From NCBI RefSeq assembly GCF_023023025.1, contig NZ_CP095481.1, positions 1,178,001 through 1,242,000 on the forward strand: a DNA stretch of 64,000 nucleotides. Reading direction: 5' to 3'. The notes under the pieces were generated by a model. That model was given only the letters and a program-made list of their open reading frames with translations. It was not told where the DNA came from and did not search any database. Both the position numbers and the translations under genes were made by a program. Below, in pieces: positions 54,043 to 63,666 of the stretch (positions are counted from its first letter, which is position 1; each line of letters begins with the position of its first letter). This DNA comes from Amycolatopsis sp. WQ 127309. Its GTDB lineage: Bacteria; Actinomycetota; Actinomycetes; Mycobacteriales; Pseudonocardiaceae.

Positions 54043-54978
54043 GTGACCGCGATTCGCGATCGCCAGAGCGATCCAGATGCCGACGACGTCCCCGTGCCGT
54101 GGGACGAGCGTCCAGTCGTCGGTTCGAGGCGTGGACTCCCCTGGTGGGCGGCGGTCCTGGTCGGCCTCGGCCTGGCGGTCGTCGGCGCCCTCGTCGGCAA
54201 GCCGAGCCAGGGCAGCATCCCCGCCATCTTCACGGTCTGTTACGTCCTGGGCGCGGTGATCGCGGTCGGCGCGGTGCGGCGCCGGGGCATCTTCGGGCCG
54301 ATGGTGATGCCGCCGCTGGTGCTGGCCGTGACCGTGCCCAGCGTGATCCTGCTGACCTCCGGGTCGCAGGGCGACGACATGCTTTCGAAGGCGCTGAACA
54401 TCGGCACCCCGCTGATCAACGCCTTCCCGATGATGGCGATCACCACCGGCGTCACGCTGCTGATCGGGTTCGTCCGGATCTTCCGCGAGAAGGACCCGGA
54501 CGCCCCGGTGAAGGCCAAGGGCGGCAAGGCCGACCGCCGGCGCGCGGACGAGGACGACGAGAAGCCCGCGGCTCGCGCCGCGGCGACGTCGGCGGGTGGG
54601 CGGCCCCGGCCGCCCGGCTCGAGCCGCACCGGTCAGACGCCGGTGCCGCAGGGCGCCCGTCGTGGCCGTGAAGGCGAACCGCCGCGCCGGCCGCGTCCGC
54701 CCGCGGAAGGCGAGCGTCGCACCCCTCGTGCGGCGGGCGCGCCCGCCGAGCGCGACCCGGGCACCCGCGGCACTCGCAAGCCCCCGCCGGCGAACCGCCG
54801 TCCCCGCCCGGAGGAGGCGGACCCCCGTCGTCGCGAGCCCCGCGGCGACGCACCCCGCCGCCGTCCGCGGCCCCCGGCCGAAGACGGCCGGGACACCCCG
54901 CCGCCCCGCCGTCCGTCGGCGGGTGGGCGAGGAGCCCCGCCGCGGCGGAACCGTCCCTGGGACGAAGAAGAACGCTGA
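54043..54978 (+). CDS. DUF6542 membrane protein with Pro/Arg-rich tail
   Basis: A 311-residue protein with four spans (about 34-50, 58-76, 84-102, 122-142) forming the DUF6542 domain, then a disordered tail of about 150 residues made of repeated RRPRPPAEGE-like, Pro/Arg/Glu-rich sequence. The Rv1111c equivalent occupies the same place beside ispH. Function unknown. GTG at 54043 has no clear Shine-Dalgarno and may be leaderless. Confidence 0.8.
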   Translation: MTAIRDRQSDPDADDVPVPWDERPVVGSRRGLPWWAAVLVGLGLAVVGALVGKPSQGSIPAIFTVCYVLGAVIAVGAVRRRGIFGPMVMPPLVLAVTVPSVILLTSGSQGDDMLSKALNIGTPLINAFPMMAITTGVTLLIGFVRIFREKDPDAPVKAKGGKADRRRADEDDEKPAARAAATSAGGRPRPPGSSRTGQTPVPQGARRGREGEPPRRPRPPAEGERRTPRAAGAPAERDPGTRGTRKPPPANRRPRPEEADPRRREPRGDAPRRRPRPPAEDGRDTPPPRRPSAGGRGAPPRRNRPWDEEER

Positions 54979-54980
54979 CG

Positions 54981-55045
54981 AACGCCTGAAGGCGGTCACC
55001 TCCCGTGGGAAGTGACCGCCTTCAGGCGTTTCGGCTGCCGAAACG
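54981..55045. terminator. Bidirectional terminator between DUF6542 and ispH
   Basis: A perfect 19-bp stem (AACGCCTGAAGGCGGTCAC, 54981-54999, complement at 55012-55030) is followed by a second hairpin CGTTTCGG-CTG-CCGAAACG (55027-55045). The genes converge on it. Confidence 0.9.
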
Positions 55046-55056
55046 TGCAGCGAAAC

Positions 55057-56055
55057 TCAAACCTTGCGAAGCTCCTTCGGCGGCGCGAAGGTGATCTTCT
55101 CGTTCGCCGTGGTCACTTCGTCGACGTCGCCGTAGCCGCGCTCCGACAGCCAGTCGAGGACCTCCATCACGAGCACGTCCGGGACCGACGCGCCGCTCGT
55201 GACGCCCACCGTGGTGACGCCCTCCAGCCAGGCTTCGTCGATCTCACGCGCGTAGTCGATCAGGTACGACGTGCGGGAGCCCGCCTTCAGGGCCACCTCG
55301 ACAAGGCGCTTCGAGTTGGACGAGTTGGTCGAGCCGACCACCAGGACCAGGTCGCACTCGGCCGCCATCGCCTTGACCGCCACCTGGCGGTTCGTGGTGG
55401 CGTAACAGATGTCGTCGCTCGGCGGGTCCGCCAGCCCGGGGAACCGCTCGCGGAGCTGGTCGACGCGCTCCATCGTCTCGTCGACCGAGAGGGTCGTCTG
55501 GGACAGCCAGATCACCTTCGACGGATCGCGCACCTCGACCTTGTCGACGTCCTCGGCCTTGTCGACCAGCTGCACCTTGTCCGGCGCCTCGCCGGCCGTG
55601 CCCTCGACCTCTTCGTGGCCTTCGTGGCCGATAAGGAGGATGTCGTAGTCGTCCTTGGCGAACCGGTTGACCTCCTTGTGCACCTTCGTCACCAGGGGGC
55701 AGGTCGCGTCGATCGTGCGCAGGTTCCGGTCGGCGGCTTCGGCGTGCACCATCGGCGAGACGCCGTGGGCGGAGAACACCACGAGCGCGCCCTCGGGCAC
55801 CTCGGACGTCTCGTCGACGAAGATCGCGCCGCGCTCGCGCAGCGTCTCGACCACGTGGCGGTTGTGGACGATCTCCTTGCGCACGTACACCGGGGCGCCG
55901 TAGACCTCCAGGGCCTTCTCGACGGCGATCACCGCGCGGTCCACGCCGGCGCAGTAGCCACGCGGCTTCGCGAGCAGCACGCGCTTCTTGCCGGAGGCGG
56001 TTCCGGTGATCGTCGGGGTACCCGCGGGCTCGATTCCGGGACTCGCTGAACTCAT
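55057..56055 (-). CDS. ispH: 4-hydroxy-3-methylbut-2-enyl diphosphate reductase
   Basis: A 332-residue Fe-S enzyme performing the last step of the MEP isoprenoid pathway, giving IPP and DMAPP. The three cluster cysteines are seen in [22 protein letters not shown] and [11 protein letters not shown], and the substrate-binding SAHGVSP and GSTNSSNS are intact. ATG at 56055. Monocistronic; same position as Rv1110. Confidence 0.96.
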   Translation of the reverse strand: MSSASPGIEPAGTPTITGTASGKKRVLLAKPRGYCAGVDRAVIAVEKALEVYGAPVYVRKEIVHNRHVVETLRERGAIFVDETSEVPEGALVVFSAHGVSPMVHAEAADRNLRTIDATCPLVTKVHKEVNRFAKDDYDILLIGHEGHEEVEGTAGEAPDKVQLVDKAEDVDKVEVRDPSKVIWLSQTTLSVDETMERVDQLRERFPGLADPPSDDICYATTNRQVAVKAMAAECDLVLVVGSTNSSNSKRLVEVALKAGSRTSYLIDYAREIDEAWLEGVTTVGVTSGASVPDVLVMEVLDWLSERGYGDVDEVTTANEKITFAPPKELRKV

Positions 56056-56206
56056 GGCACCCAGGGTACGGGCAGTCCGCCGACGAACCCGCAGTCCCTT
56101 TCGGGTGAGCTTCGTCCCCCGGTCGTGCTGTGCGCGGGGTCACGCAACGCGCCCGAACATCACCTTCGGGTTGGGCAGGATGGCGTAAATACGGCAGGCT
56201 GGACGC

Positions 56207-56944
56207 ATGAAGCCATTCCCGCTCCCCCTCCGGGTCGCCGCGGGCCTCGCCGTCAGCACCGCCGAGCGGGTTCGTGAGCTTCCCCGGCAGCTCGCCGGGC
56301 TCCCGGTGACCGTCGTCAGCCAGGTGCTGCAGGCCTCCATGCGGGTGCAGCAGCACGTCACCGAGCTGGCGATCAAGGGCGACAACGCCCTGTCGAACCT
56401 GCGGCCCGTCGAGGACACCCCCAGCTGGGCGACCTTCGACGAAGACGTCGAGGTTCCGCCCGTCCGGCCCAACCTCACGCCGGTCGCCGACGTGCCCGAG
56501 CCCCGTTCGGAGGTCAACGGTCACGTTCCGTCACTTTCCGAACTCGAAGCGGAACTGGGCGATCCGTGGGCCGAGGAAGAGCGCGCGCTCGCCGAGGACC
56601 ACGCCGACGGCGAGTTCGACGCGCCGGAAAGCGCGCCGGACAAAGCGGCCGAGGTCACCAAGCCGAAGCCCGGCACGCCCAAGATCGACAAGAGGACCAA
56701 GAGCGATACCCCCAAGACCAGCGCCGGCGGGTACGAAGGTCCCGCCGGGCTGGCCGGCTACGACCAGCTCACGCTCCCGCAGCTGCGGGCCCGGCTGCGC
56801 CAGTTCTCGATCCCCCAGCTCGAGACGATCCTCGAGTACGAGCGCGCGCACGCCGACCGCTCGTCGTTCACCGGGATGCTCAGCCGCCGGATCGCCAACG
56901 CCCGCAAGGCGCAAGAGTCCGGCGACGGCACGGAAGGCCCGTGA
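56207..56944 (+). CDS. Lipid-droplet-associated-type protein (Rv1109c-like)
   Basis: A 245-residue protein with an amphipathic N-terminal region (PLPLRVAAGLAVSTAERVRELPRQL), an acidic, disordered middle (about 85-175), and a C-terminal helical domain (YDQLTLPQLRARLRQFSIPQLETILEYERAH). Actinobacterial relatives are annotated as lipid-droplet-associated. Its stop overlaps the xseA start by 4 bp, so it is coupled to exonuclease VII expression, as Rv1109c is beside xseA. Confidence 0.78.
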   Translation: MKPFPLPLRVAAGLAVSTAERVRELPRQLAGLPVTVVSQVLQASMRVQQHVTELAIKGDNALSNLRPVEDTPSWATFDEDVEVPPVRPNLTPVADVPEPRSEVNGHVPSLSELEAELGDPWAEEERALAEDHADGEFDAPESAPDKAAEVTKPKPGTPKIDKRTKSDTPKTSAGGYEGPAGLAGYDQLTLPQLRARLRQFSIPQLETILEYERAHADRSSFTGMLSRRIANARKAQESGDGTEGP

Positions 56945-58191
56945 GCACCGAACCCGCACAGGCCGCCCCGTCGAGCACCGCCGAAAACCCGTGGCCGGTC
57001 CGCACGGTCGCGCGCAAGATCGGCGACTGGATCCACCGGCTCGGCGCCGTCTGGGTCGAGGGCCAGGTCACCCAGGTCAACTCCCGGCCGAACACGCAGA
57101 CCGCGTTCCTGACGCTGCGCGACCCGTCCGCGGACGTCTCGATGTCGGTGACCTGCCCGAACTGGCTGATCCGCGAGATGGAGCCGCCGCTGCGCGAGGG
57201 CGCCAGCGTCCTCGTGCACGCGAAGCCGTCGTTCTTCTTCGGCCGCGGCACGATCAGCCTGCGCGCCGACGAGATCCGCGCGGTCGGCATCGGCGAGCTG
57301 CTCGCCCGGATCGAACGCCTGAAGAAGCTGCTGACCGCCGAAGGCCTCTTCTCCGCGCAGCGCAAGCGGCCGATCCCGTTCCTGCCGAAGGGCGTCGGGC
57401 TGATCACCGGGCGCGCGTCGGCGGCCGAGCGGGATGTACTGGCCAATGCGCAAAAACGCTGGCCGCACGTCCGGTTCAAGGTCGTCAACACCGCGGTGCA
57501 GGGCTCGCAGGCCGTGCCGCAGATCATGCGCGCGCTGCGGATCCACGACGCCGACCCGGACATCGACGTCATCGTCATCGCCCGCGGCGGCGGCAGCGTC
57601 GAAGACCTGCTGCCGTTCTCCGACGAGGCGCTCTGCCGCGCGGTGTCGGCCACCGGCACGCCGGTGGTCAGCGCGATCGGGCACGAGCCCGACACCCCGC
57701 TGCTCGACTACGTCGCCGACCTGCGCTGCTCGACGCCGACCGACGCGAGCAAGCGGATCGTGCCGGACGTCCGCGAGGAGTCCGAGCGCGTCCGGCAGAT
57801 GCGCGACCGCGGCCGCCGCGCGCTGCACGGCTGGGTCGACACCCAGACCCGGCTGCTGACGCAGCTGCGCAGCCGCCCGTCGCTGGCCGACCCGCTCGGC
57901 CCGGTCCAGCGGCGCCAGGACGACGTCGACGTGCACCGCGAACGCGCGCGCCGCGCGATGCTGACGCTGCTCGCCAAGGACCAGGCCGAGATCGCCAGCG
58001 CGCGGGCCCGGCTCACCGCGCTCGGCCCGGCCGCGACGCTGGAGCGCGGTTACGCCGTCGTGCAGTTCCTCGACGCCGAAGGCAACCTCCAGGTGCTCCG
58101 CTCCGTCTCCGAAGTCGAGGCCGGTGCCCAGCTGCGCGTGCGCGTGGGCGACGGCGCGATCACGGCGGTGGCGGAAGGAGCACGGGAGTGA
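56941..58191 (+). CDS. xseA: Exodeoxyribonuclease VII large subunit
   Basis: A 416-residue protein with an N-terminal OB fold (WVEGQVTQVNSRPNTQTAFLTLRD, residues about 38-61) and the central catalytic domain including PKGVGLITGRASAAERDV, IARGGGSVEDLLPFSDEAL and SAIGHEPDTPLLDYVADLR. With XseB it degrades single-stranded DNA. The GTG start overlaps the upstream gene by 4 bp. Its stop overlaps an extra gene (58188) rather than xseB. Confidence 0.94.
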   Translation: MSTEPAQAAPSSTAENPWPVRTVARKIGDWIHRLGAVWVEGQVTQVNSRPNTQTAFLTLRDPSADVSMSVTCPNWLIREMEPPLREGASVLVHAKPSFFFGRGTISLRADEIRAVGIGELLARIERLKKLLTAEGLFSAQRKRPIPFLPKGVGLITGRASAAERDVLANAQKRWPHVRFKVVNTAVQGSQAVPQIMRALRIHDADPDIDVIVIARGGGSVEDLLPFSDEALCRAVSATGTPVVSAIGHEPDTPLLDYVADLRCSTPTDASKRIVPDVREESERVRQMRDRGRRALHGWVDTQTRLLTQLRSRPSLADPLGPVQRRQDDVDVHRERARRAMLTLLAKDQAEIASARARLTALGPAATLERGYAVVQFLDAEGNLQVLRSVSEVEAGAQLRVRVGDGAITAVAEGARE

Positions 58192-58592
58192 ACCCACGGG
58201 CGGCGACGTTCCTCCCATTGACCATGGACGCGGCCCGGCGCCTGGGCGCGCGTCCCCTGCTGGACCAGGCGATACGCACCGACCGGGCGGCCGCCGAGTG
58301 CTGGACGGCGCTGCTCGCGGGCTGCGGCACCGCCGCCCGCCGCGACCTGGGCCCGCAGCTGCGGCGGCTGTCCGAGGCGACGTCGATGCAGGTCGGCTCG
58401 CGCTGGTGGTTCGCCGACGGCGCCGGGCACCGCCTGCGGGTGGCCGGAGCGCAGGAGAACCTCGAAGAGGCGATCGCGGAGGGTGACGGGCAGGAGTTCG
58501 CCCTGGCGTTCGTCGGGTACGACCACGCGATGGCGAGCGCGGTAGTGTGCGCCAACAACCCATCCCGGAAGGTCGGAGAACGTCCAGCGTGA
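58188..58592 (+). CDS. Uncharacterised 134-residue protein between xseA and xseB
   Basis: GTG start overlapping xseA by 4 bp (GTGA) and stop overlapping xseB by 4 bp (GTGA), so it is embedded in the exonuclease VII operon. The protein has a helical N-terminus (DAARRLGARPLLDQAIRTDRAAAECWTALL) and a C-terminal alpha/beta part (SRWWFADGAGHRLRVAGAQ; ALAFVGYDHAM). No recognised family. A partner or modulator of exonuclease VII is an inference from coupling only. Confidence 0.75.
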   Translation: MNPRAATFLPLTMDAARRLGARPLLDQAIRTDRAAAECWTALLAGCGTAARRDLGPQLRRLSEATSMQVGSRWWFADGAGHRLRVAGAQENLEEAIAEGDGQEFALAFVGYDHAMASAVVCANNPSRKVGERPA

Positions 58593-58816
58593 GCGAACCA
58601 GCCACTGAGGAACTCGGCTACGAGCAGGCCCGCGACCGCCTCGTCGAGGTCGTCCGCGAGCTCGAAGCCGGCGGGCTGTCGCTCGAGCAGTCGCTCGCGT
58701 TGTGGGAGAAGGGCGAGAAGCTCGCGAAGGTCTGCGAGCGGCACCTCGAGGGCGCGCGCGAGCGCATCGAAGCCGCCCTGGCGTCCGTCGAGGACGAGTC
58801 CGGCGACGGCCAGTGA
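58589..58816 (+). CDS. xseB: Exodeoxyribonuclease VII small subunit
   Basis: A 75-residue helical protein with the family core YEQARDRLVEVVRELEAGGLSLEQSLALWEKGEKLAKVCE split over residues 11-50. Several copies bind each XseA. GTG at 58589 overlaps the preceding gene by 4 bp. Confidence 0.94.
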   Translation: MSEPATEELGYEQARDRLVEVVRELEAGGLSLEQSLALWEKGEKLAKVCERHLEGARERIEAALASVEDESGDGQ

Positions 58817-58902
58817 CGTTTGCCATGCCGCGCTTGGCTGGACCGACCCGCGGTATCTGAGAGACTGGGCGTCCGCCGAACTCCGCATTCCGGGAGGCCC
58901 GC

Positions 58903-59958
58903 ATGACCAGCCCCAGCGCCCCACAACGTCGTGAAGCGCCCGACCGCAACCTCGCGATGGAGCTGGTCCGGGTGACCGAGGCCGCCGCCATGGCCGCGGG
59001 CCGCTGGGTCGGCCGCGGCGACAAGATCGGCGGGGACGGCGCGGCCGTCGACGCGATGCGCCAGCTGGTGTCGACCGTGTCGATGCGCGGCGTCGTGGTG
59101 ATCGGCGAGGGCGAGAAGGACGAAGCGCCCATGCTGTTCAACGGCGAAGAGGTCGGCAACGGCGACGGCCCGGACTGCGACGTCGCCGTCGACCCGGTCG
59201 ACGGCACCACGCTGATGGCCAAGGGCATGCCCAACGCCCTCGCGGTGCTCGCGGTCGCCGAGCGCGGCGCGATGTTCGACCCGTCCGCGGTGTTCTACAT
59301 GGAGAAGCTGGCCGTCGGGCCGGAGGCCGCGGGCAAGGTGGAGCTCGGCGCGCCGATCGCGGAGAACATCCGGCGCGTCGCCAAGGCGAAGAAGAGCAGC
59401 GTCGGCGACGTCACCGTCTGCGTCCTGGACCGTCCCCGCCACGAGCAGATCATCAAGGAGATCCGCGACGCCGGCGCGCGGATCCGCTTCATCTCCGACG
59501 GCGACGTCGCGGGCGCGATCGCCGCGGCCCGCCCGACCACCGGCGTCGACATGCTGATCGGCATCGGCGGCACCCCCGAGGGCATCATCGCGGCCTGCGC
59601 GATGAAGTGCCTCGGCGGCGAGCTGCAGGGCCGGCTGTGGCCGAAGGACGACGCCGAGCGCGAGAAGGCCATCGCCGCCGGGCACGACCTCGACCGCGTC
59701 CTGCTCAACGACGACCTCGTGCGCGGCGACAACGTGTTCTTCTGCGCCACCGGCGTCACCGACGGCGACCTGCTGCGCGGCGTCAACTACCGCGAGGGCG
59801 GCGCGACGACGCAGTCCATCGTGATGCGGTCCAAGTCCGGGACCGTCAGAATGATCGACGGCTACCACCGGCTCGACAAGCTCCGGGCGTACTCCTCGAT
59901 CGACTTCGACGGCAACCTGAGCGCCGGCGACGACGACGTGGTGCCCCCGCTGCCGTAA
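58903..59958 (+). CDS. glpX: Class II fructose-1,6-bisphosphatase
   Basis: A 351-residue metal-dependent phosphatase of gluconeogenesis. The phosphate/metal motifs [11 protein letters not shown] and [16 protein letters not shown] are intact, as is [15 protein letters not shown] follows GGGAGG. Same order as Rv1099c between xseB and fum. Actinobacteria commonly rely on this enzyme as their only FBPase. Confidence 0.96.
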   Translation: MTSPSAPQRREAPDRNLAMELVRVTEAAAMAAGRWVGRGDKIGGDGAAVDAMRQLVSTVSMRGVVVIGEGEKDEAPMLFNGEEVGNGDGPDCDVAVDPVDGTTLMAKGMPNALAVLAVAERGAMFDPSAVFYMEKLAVGPEAAGKVELGAPIAENIRRVAKAKKSSVGDVTVCVLDRPRHEQIIKEIRDAGARIRFISDGDVAGAIAAARPTTGVDMLIGIGGTPEGIIAACAMKCLGGELQGRLWPKDDAEREKAIAAGHDLDRVLLNDDLVRGDNVFFCATGVTDGDLLRGVNYREGGATTQSIVMRSKSGTVRMIDGYHRLDKLRAYSSIDFDGNLSAGDDDVVPPLP

Positions 59959-59967
59959 AGGAGATTC

Positions 59968-60720
59968 GTGACCAGGCGACTGCTGGCGCTGCTGACGGTC
60001 CTCGCGTTCGTCCTGGTCCCGGGCACCGCCGCGGCCGAACCCGGCATCGTCGGCGGCGGCGTCGCCGACCAGCCGTACCCGTTCGCGGTGTCGCTGCACT
60101 CGACGTCCGGGAAGCTGTTCTGCGCCGGCGCGCTGATCGCCCCGACGTGGGTGGTCACGGCCGCGCACTGCGTCTTCGACAAGGCCCCGGCCGCGGTGAC
60201 GCCGCGGGTGGGGTCGAACGACTCCGGGCAGGGCGGCGAGGTCGCGCAGACCGCCGAGGTCATCGTCAACCCGGCCTTCGACACGCAGAACCCGGCGGGT
60301 GACATCGCGTTGCTGCGGCTCGCGACGCCGGTCAAGGCGGCTCCGATAGCGGTCGCGACGACGGCGTCACCGGGGACGGCGACCCGCATCCTCGGCTGGG
60401 GCCAGACCTGCCCGAAGGTCAACTGCGGCCAGATCCCGACGGCGCTCCAGCAGCTCGACACGCACATCGTCGAGGGCGCGAAGTGCACGTCGGTGTTCGA
60501 CGGCACGGCCGAGCTGTGCACGGACAACCCGGGCGGCAAGGCCGGCGCGTGCTTCGGCGACTCCGGCGGCCCGGAAGTCGTGCGCGACGGCGACCACTGG
60601 CTGCTGGCCGGCGTCACGAGCCGCCCGGGCAACGACAACCCGGTGTGCGCGACGGCGCCGTCGATCTACACGTCCGTGGTCGCCTACGCGCCGTGGATCG
60701 CGGAGAAGACGAAGGCCTGA
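59968..60720 (+). CDS. Secreted S1-family serine protease
   Basis: A 250-residue exported chymotrypsin-fold protease. A signal peptide (to about residue 23) and a very short propeptide precede the mature N-terminus IVGGG. Triad: His67 (TAAHC), Asp112 (GDIALLRL), Ser199 (GDSGGP). Six residues before the catalytic Ser, where trypsin has Asp, it has Gly (GKAGACFGDSGGP), so Arg/Lys specificity is unlikely and a chymotrypsin- or elastase-like pocket is inferred. It follows glpX by 9 bp and may be co-transcribed. Confidence 0.9.
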   Translation: MTRRLLALLTVLAFVLVPGTAAAEPGIVGGGVADQPYPFAVSLHSTSGKLFCAGALIAPTWVVTAAHCVFDKAPAAVTPRVGSNDSGQGGEVAQTAEVIVNPAFDTQNPAGDIALLRLATPVKAAPIAVATTASPGTATRILGWGQTCPKVNCGQIPTALQQLDTHIVEGAKCTSVFDGTAELCTDNPGGKAGACFGDSGGPEVVRDGDHWLLAGVTSRPGNDNPVCATAPSIYTSVVAYAPWIAEKTKA

Positions 60721-60721
60721 C

Positions 60722-61711
60722 CTACTCCGCGTTGCTGGAGTGGCCCGGGAACAGGTGCGCGTCCGGGTCGAGCGCGACGGCGATGTTGTTGACGGCCGTC
60801 GCGGCCTCGCCGAAGCCGGTCGCGATCAGCTTGACCTTGCCCGGGTAGGCGGCGACGTCGCCCGCCGCGTAGACGCGTTCGCGCGGGGTCGCCATCGTCG
60901 AGTCGACGGCGATGGCGCGGTGGTCGATCTCCAGGCCCCAGCTCTCGATCGGCCCGAGGTCGGCGGTGAACCCGAGCGCGGCGACGACGGAGTTGGCCGG
61001 CAGCCGCTCCTCGCCGGTCGCCTTGACCGAGACGTCGACGGCTTCGAGCGCGCCGCTCGCGTCCTCGACGAACGCCGTGACCTCGGCGTCGGTGATGATC
61101 CGGGTGCCGAGCTCGCGCGCCTGCCGGACGATCGACTCGGCGGCGCGGAACTTCGCGCGGCGGTGCACGAGCGTCACGCTGGCCGCGACCGGGTGCAGCG
61201 CGAGCACCCAGTCGAACGCCGAGTCGCCGCCGCCGACGACCACGACGTGCTGCCCGGCGTGCGCCTGCAGCGCCGGGACGAAGTGGACCATGCCGCGCCC
61301 GAGCCAGCCGTCGCCGGCGGGCAGCGGCCGCGGGGTGAACTCGCCGATGCCCGCGGTGATCAGCACGGCGCCGGCTTTGATGGTCTCGCCGCCGTCCAAG
61401 GTGAGTTCGACGCCGTTCTCGAGCGTCTCCAGCTTCTCGGCCTTGCGCCCCAGCAGGTAGGTCGGCTTCCACGGCGCGGCCTGCTGGACGAGGCCGTCGA
61501 CGAGATCGCGCCCCTTGACCGCGGCGAACCCGCCGACGTCGTAGATCATCTTCTCGGGGTACATCGCGGTCACCTGGCCGCCGGGCTCGGGCAGCGAGTC
61601 GACGATGGCCATCGACAGCCCGCGAAACCCGGCGTAGTAGGCGGCGAAGAGGCCGGTCGGGCCCGCGCCGATGATCACGAGGTCGTAGGAGTCCCCAGAA
61701 GCTTCAGTCAT
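60722..61711 (-). CDS. Ferredoxin/flavodoxin-NADP+ reductase, thioredoxin-reductase-like (type 2)
   Basis: A 329-residue FAD enzyme: FAD-binding IIGAGPTGLFAAYYAG near residue 13, NADPH-binding VVVGGGDSAFDW, and the C-terminal YAAGDVAAYPGKVKLIATGFGEAA. The CxxC of thioredoxin reductases is absent, placing it with YumC-type ferredoxin reductases. ATG at 61711 follows GGAG. It is convergent with the protease gene, one base apart. Confidence 0.88.
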   Translation of the reverse strand: MTEASGDSYDLVIIGAGPTGLFAAYYAGFRGLSMAIVDSLPEPGGQVTAMYPEKMIYDVGGFAAVKGRDLVDGLVQQAAPWKPTYLLGRKAEKLETLENGVELTLDGGETIKAGAVLITAGIGEFTPRPLPAGDGWLGRGMVHFVPALQAHAGQHVVVVGGGDSAFDWVLALHPVAASVTLVHRRAKFRAAESIVRQARELGTRIITDAEVTAFVEDASGALEAVDVSVKATGEERLPANSVVAALGFTADLGPIESWGLEIDHRAIAVDSTMATPRERVYAAGDVAAYPGKVKLIATGFGEAATAVNNIAVALDPDAHLFPGHSSNAE

Positions 61712-62264
61712 GCTCGCTCCAGCCAGTGGTGGATGGCGGTGATCGAGAACACACCCGATCCTAGCCTCGCGGAGGCCGGGAGGTGGCCGACGCCACCACG
61801 CGGCGGCCACGGGGGGTCTCGCCCCACGTCGCGAACGGCCCGCTCGCACCCACGCGCTTGGCGCGAACGGCCCGCTCGCGCCCCACTCGGCGCGAACCGA
61901 CCACTCGCAAATGGCCGGAAAAGCGCCTGCTGACCCGCTCGGAACCGTTCGCGCTGACGCCAGTGGGCGGTTGACAGCCGATTCGGCACGAACGGACCAT
62001 TCGCGCGGGGCGGGACATCCACAGGCCATCTCGAATGTGGACAACTCGGCTTCCCAGGGTCACGAACGCCGGTTTGGTCGCCTCCCGCCGATAAACTGGA
62101 CGTGGGGACGCCCCCCTCGGGAGGGTGGGGGCTGCTTGCCGGGGCCGGGCACACCCGCGACATCGCGGCGCGCGTCCTGCGGCCGCTCAGCACGCGGACC
62201 ACTCCGGCGCGTGGTGGCCGACGCCACCACGCGGCGGCCCGCCAACAGGTCCAGAATCGGTGTC
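61712..62264. repeat. Intergenic repeat cluster upstream of fumC
   Basis: Five further copies of the GCRCGAACGG-type palindrome seen at 12.3 kb lie between about 61835 and 62010. A 26-bp direct repeat is present at 61783-61808 and 62214-62239. The second copy sits in a perfect hairpin, CGCGTGGTGG-CCGACG-CCACCACGCG (62208-62233), 32 bp before fumC. No gene is seen in the 553 bp. Confidence 0.8.
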
Positions 62265-63662
62265 ATGGCTGACCAGGAATACCGGATCGAACACGACACG
62301 ATGGGCGAGGTCCGCGTGCCGGTCGACGCGCTCTACCGCGCGCAGACGCAGCGGGCCGTCGAGAACTTCCCCATCTCCGGCCGGGGCCTGGAGCGTGCCC
62401 AGATCCGCGCGCTCGGCCTGCTCAAGGCCGCCGCCGCGCGCGTCAACCTCAAGCTCGGCGTGCTCGACGCCGACGTCGCCGACGCCATCGCCAAGGCCGC
62501 CGACGAGGTCGCCGACGGCGCCCACGACGCGCACTTCCCGATCGACGTCTTCCAGACCGGCTCGGGGACGTCGTCGAACATGAACGCCAACGAGGTCATC
62601 GCCACCCTGGCGAGCAGGACCCTCGGCCGGGACGTGCACCCGAACGACCACGTCAACGCGTCGCAGTCGTCCAACGACACCTTCCCGACGACCATCCACG
62701 TCGCCGCGACCGAAGCCGTACTCAAGGACGTCATCCCGGCGCTCGAGCACCTCGCCGGCGCCATCGAGACGCGCGCCGCGGAGTGGACGGACGTCGTGAA
62801 GTCCGGCCGCACGCACCTGATGGACGCGGTGCCGATCACGCTGGGCCAGGAGGCCGGCGCGTGGGCGTCGCAGGTCCGCTTCGGCATCGAACGGCTGAAG
62901 TCCGGCCTGCCGCGCCTCGGTGAGCTGCCGATCGGCGGCACCGCCGTCGGCTCGGGTCTCAACGCACCCGATGGCTTCGGCGGAGCCGTCGCCGCGGAGC
63001 TCGCCGAAGTGACCGGGCTGCCGCTGACCGAGGCCCGCGACCACTTCGAGGCGCAGGCGACGCAGGACAGCGTCGTCGAGACGTCCGGGCACCTGCGCAC
63101 GCTCGCCGTGTCGCTCAACAAGATCGCGAACGACCTGCGCTGGCTGGGTTCCGGTCCGCGCACCGGCCTGGGCGAGCTGGCGCTGCCGGACCTGCAGCCG
63201 GGCTCGTCGATCATGCCGGGCAAGGTGAACCCGGTGATCCCGGAGGCGACGCTGCAGGTCGTCGCGCAGGTGATCGGCAACGACGCCGCCGTCGCCTTCG
63301 CCGGCGCCGCGGGCAACTTCCAGCTCAACGTCAACCTGCCGGTGATCGCCCGCAACGTCCTCGAGTCGGCCCGGCTGCTCGCCGCCGTCTCGCGGCTGCT
63401 GGCGGACAAGGTGTTCGACGGCGTCACGGCGAACGTCGAACGCACCCGGCAGTACGCCGAGGGCTCGCCGTCGATCGTGACGCCGTTGAACAAATACATC
63501 GGTTACGAAGAGGCCGCCGCGGTCGCGAAGCAGGCCTTGAAGGAGCTGAAGACGATCCGCGAGGTCGTCATCGAACGCGGCCACGTCAAGGACGGCAAGC
63601 TCACCGAAGCGCAGCTCGACGAGGCCCTCGACGTGCTCCGCATGGCCCGCGGCGGCAAGTGA
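62265..63662 (+). CDS. fumC: Class II fumarate hydratase
   Basis: A 465-residue TCA-cycle enzyme interconverting fumarate and malate. Family motifs [30 protein letters not shown] and the catalytic signature [15 protein letters not shown] are all intact. ATG at 62265; the leader holds the repeat hairpin described above. Rv1098c is the mycobacterial counterpart. Confidence 0.96.
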   Translation: MADQEYRIEHDTMGEVRVPVDALYRAQTQRAVENFPISGRGLERAQIRALGLLKAAAARVNLKLGVLDADVADAIAKAADEVADGAHDAHFPIDVFQTGSGTSSNMNANEVIATLASRTLGRDVHPNDHVNASQSSNDTFPTTIHVAATEAVLKDVIPALEHLAGAIETRAAEWTDVVKSGRTHLMDAVPITLGQEAGAWASQVRFGIERLKSGLPRLGELPIGGTAVGSGLNAPDGFGGAVAAELAEVTGLPLTEARDHFEAQATQDSVVETSGHLRTLAVSLNKIANDLRWLGSGPRTGLGELALPDLQPGSSIMPGKVNPVIPEATLQVVAQVIGNDAAVAFAGAAGNFQLNVNLPVIARNVLESARLLAAVSRLLADKVFDGVTANVERTRQYAEGSPSIVTPLNKYIGYEEAAAVAKQALKELKTIREVVIERGHVKDGKLTEAQLDEALDVLRMARGGK

Positions 63663-63666
63663 GCGG

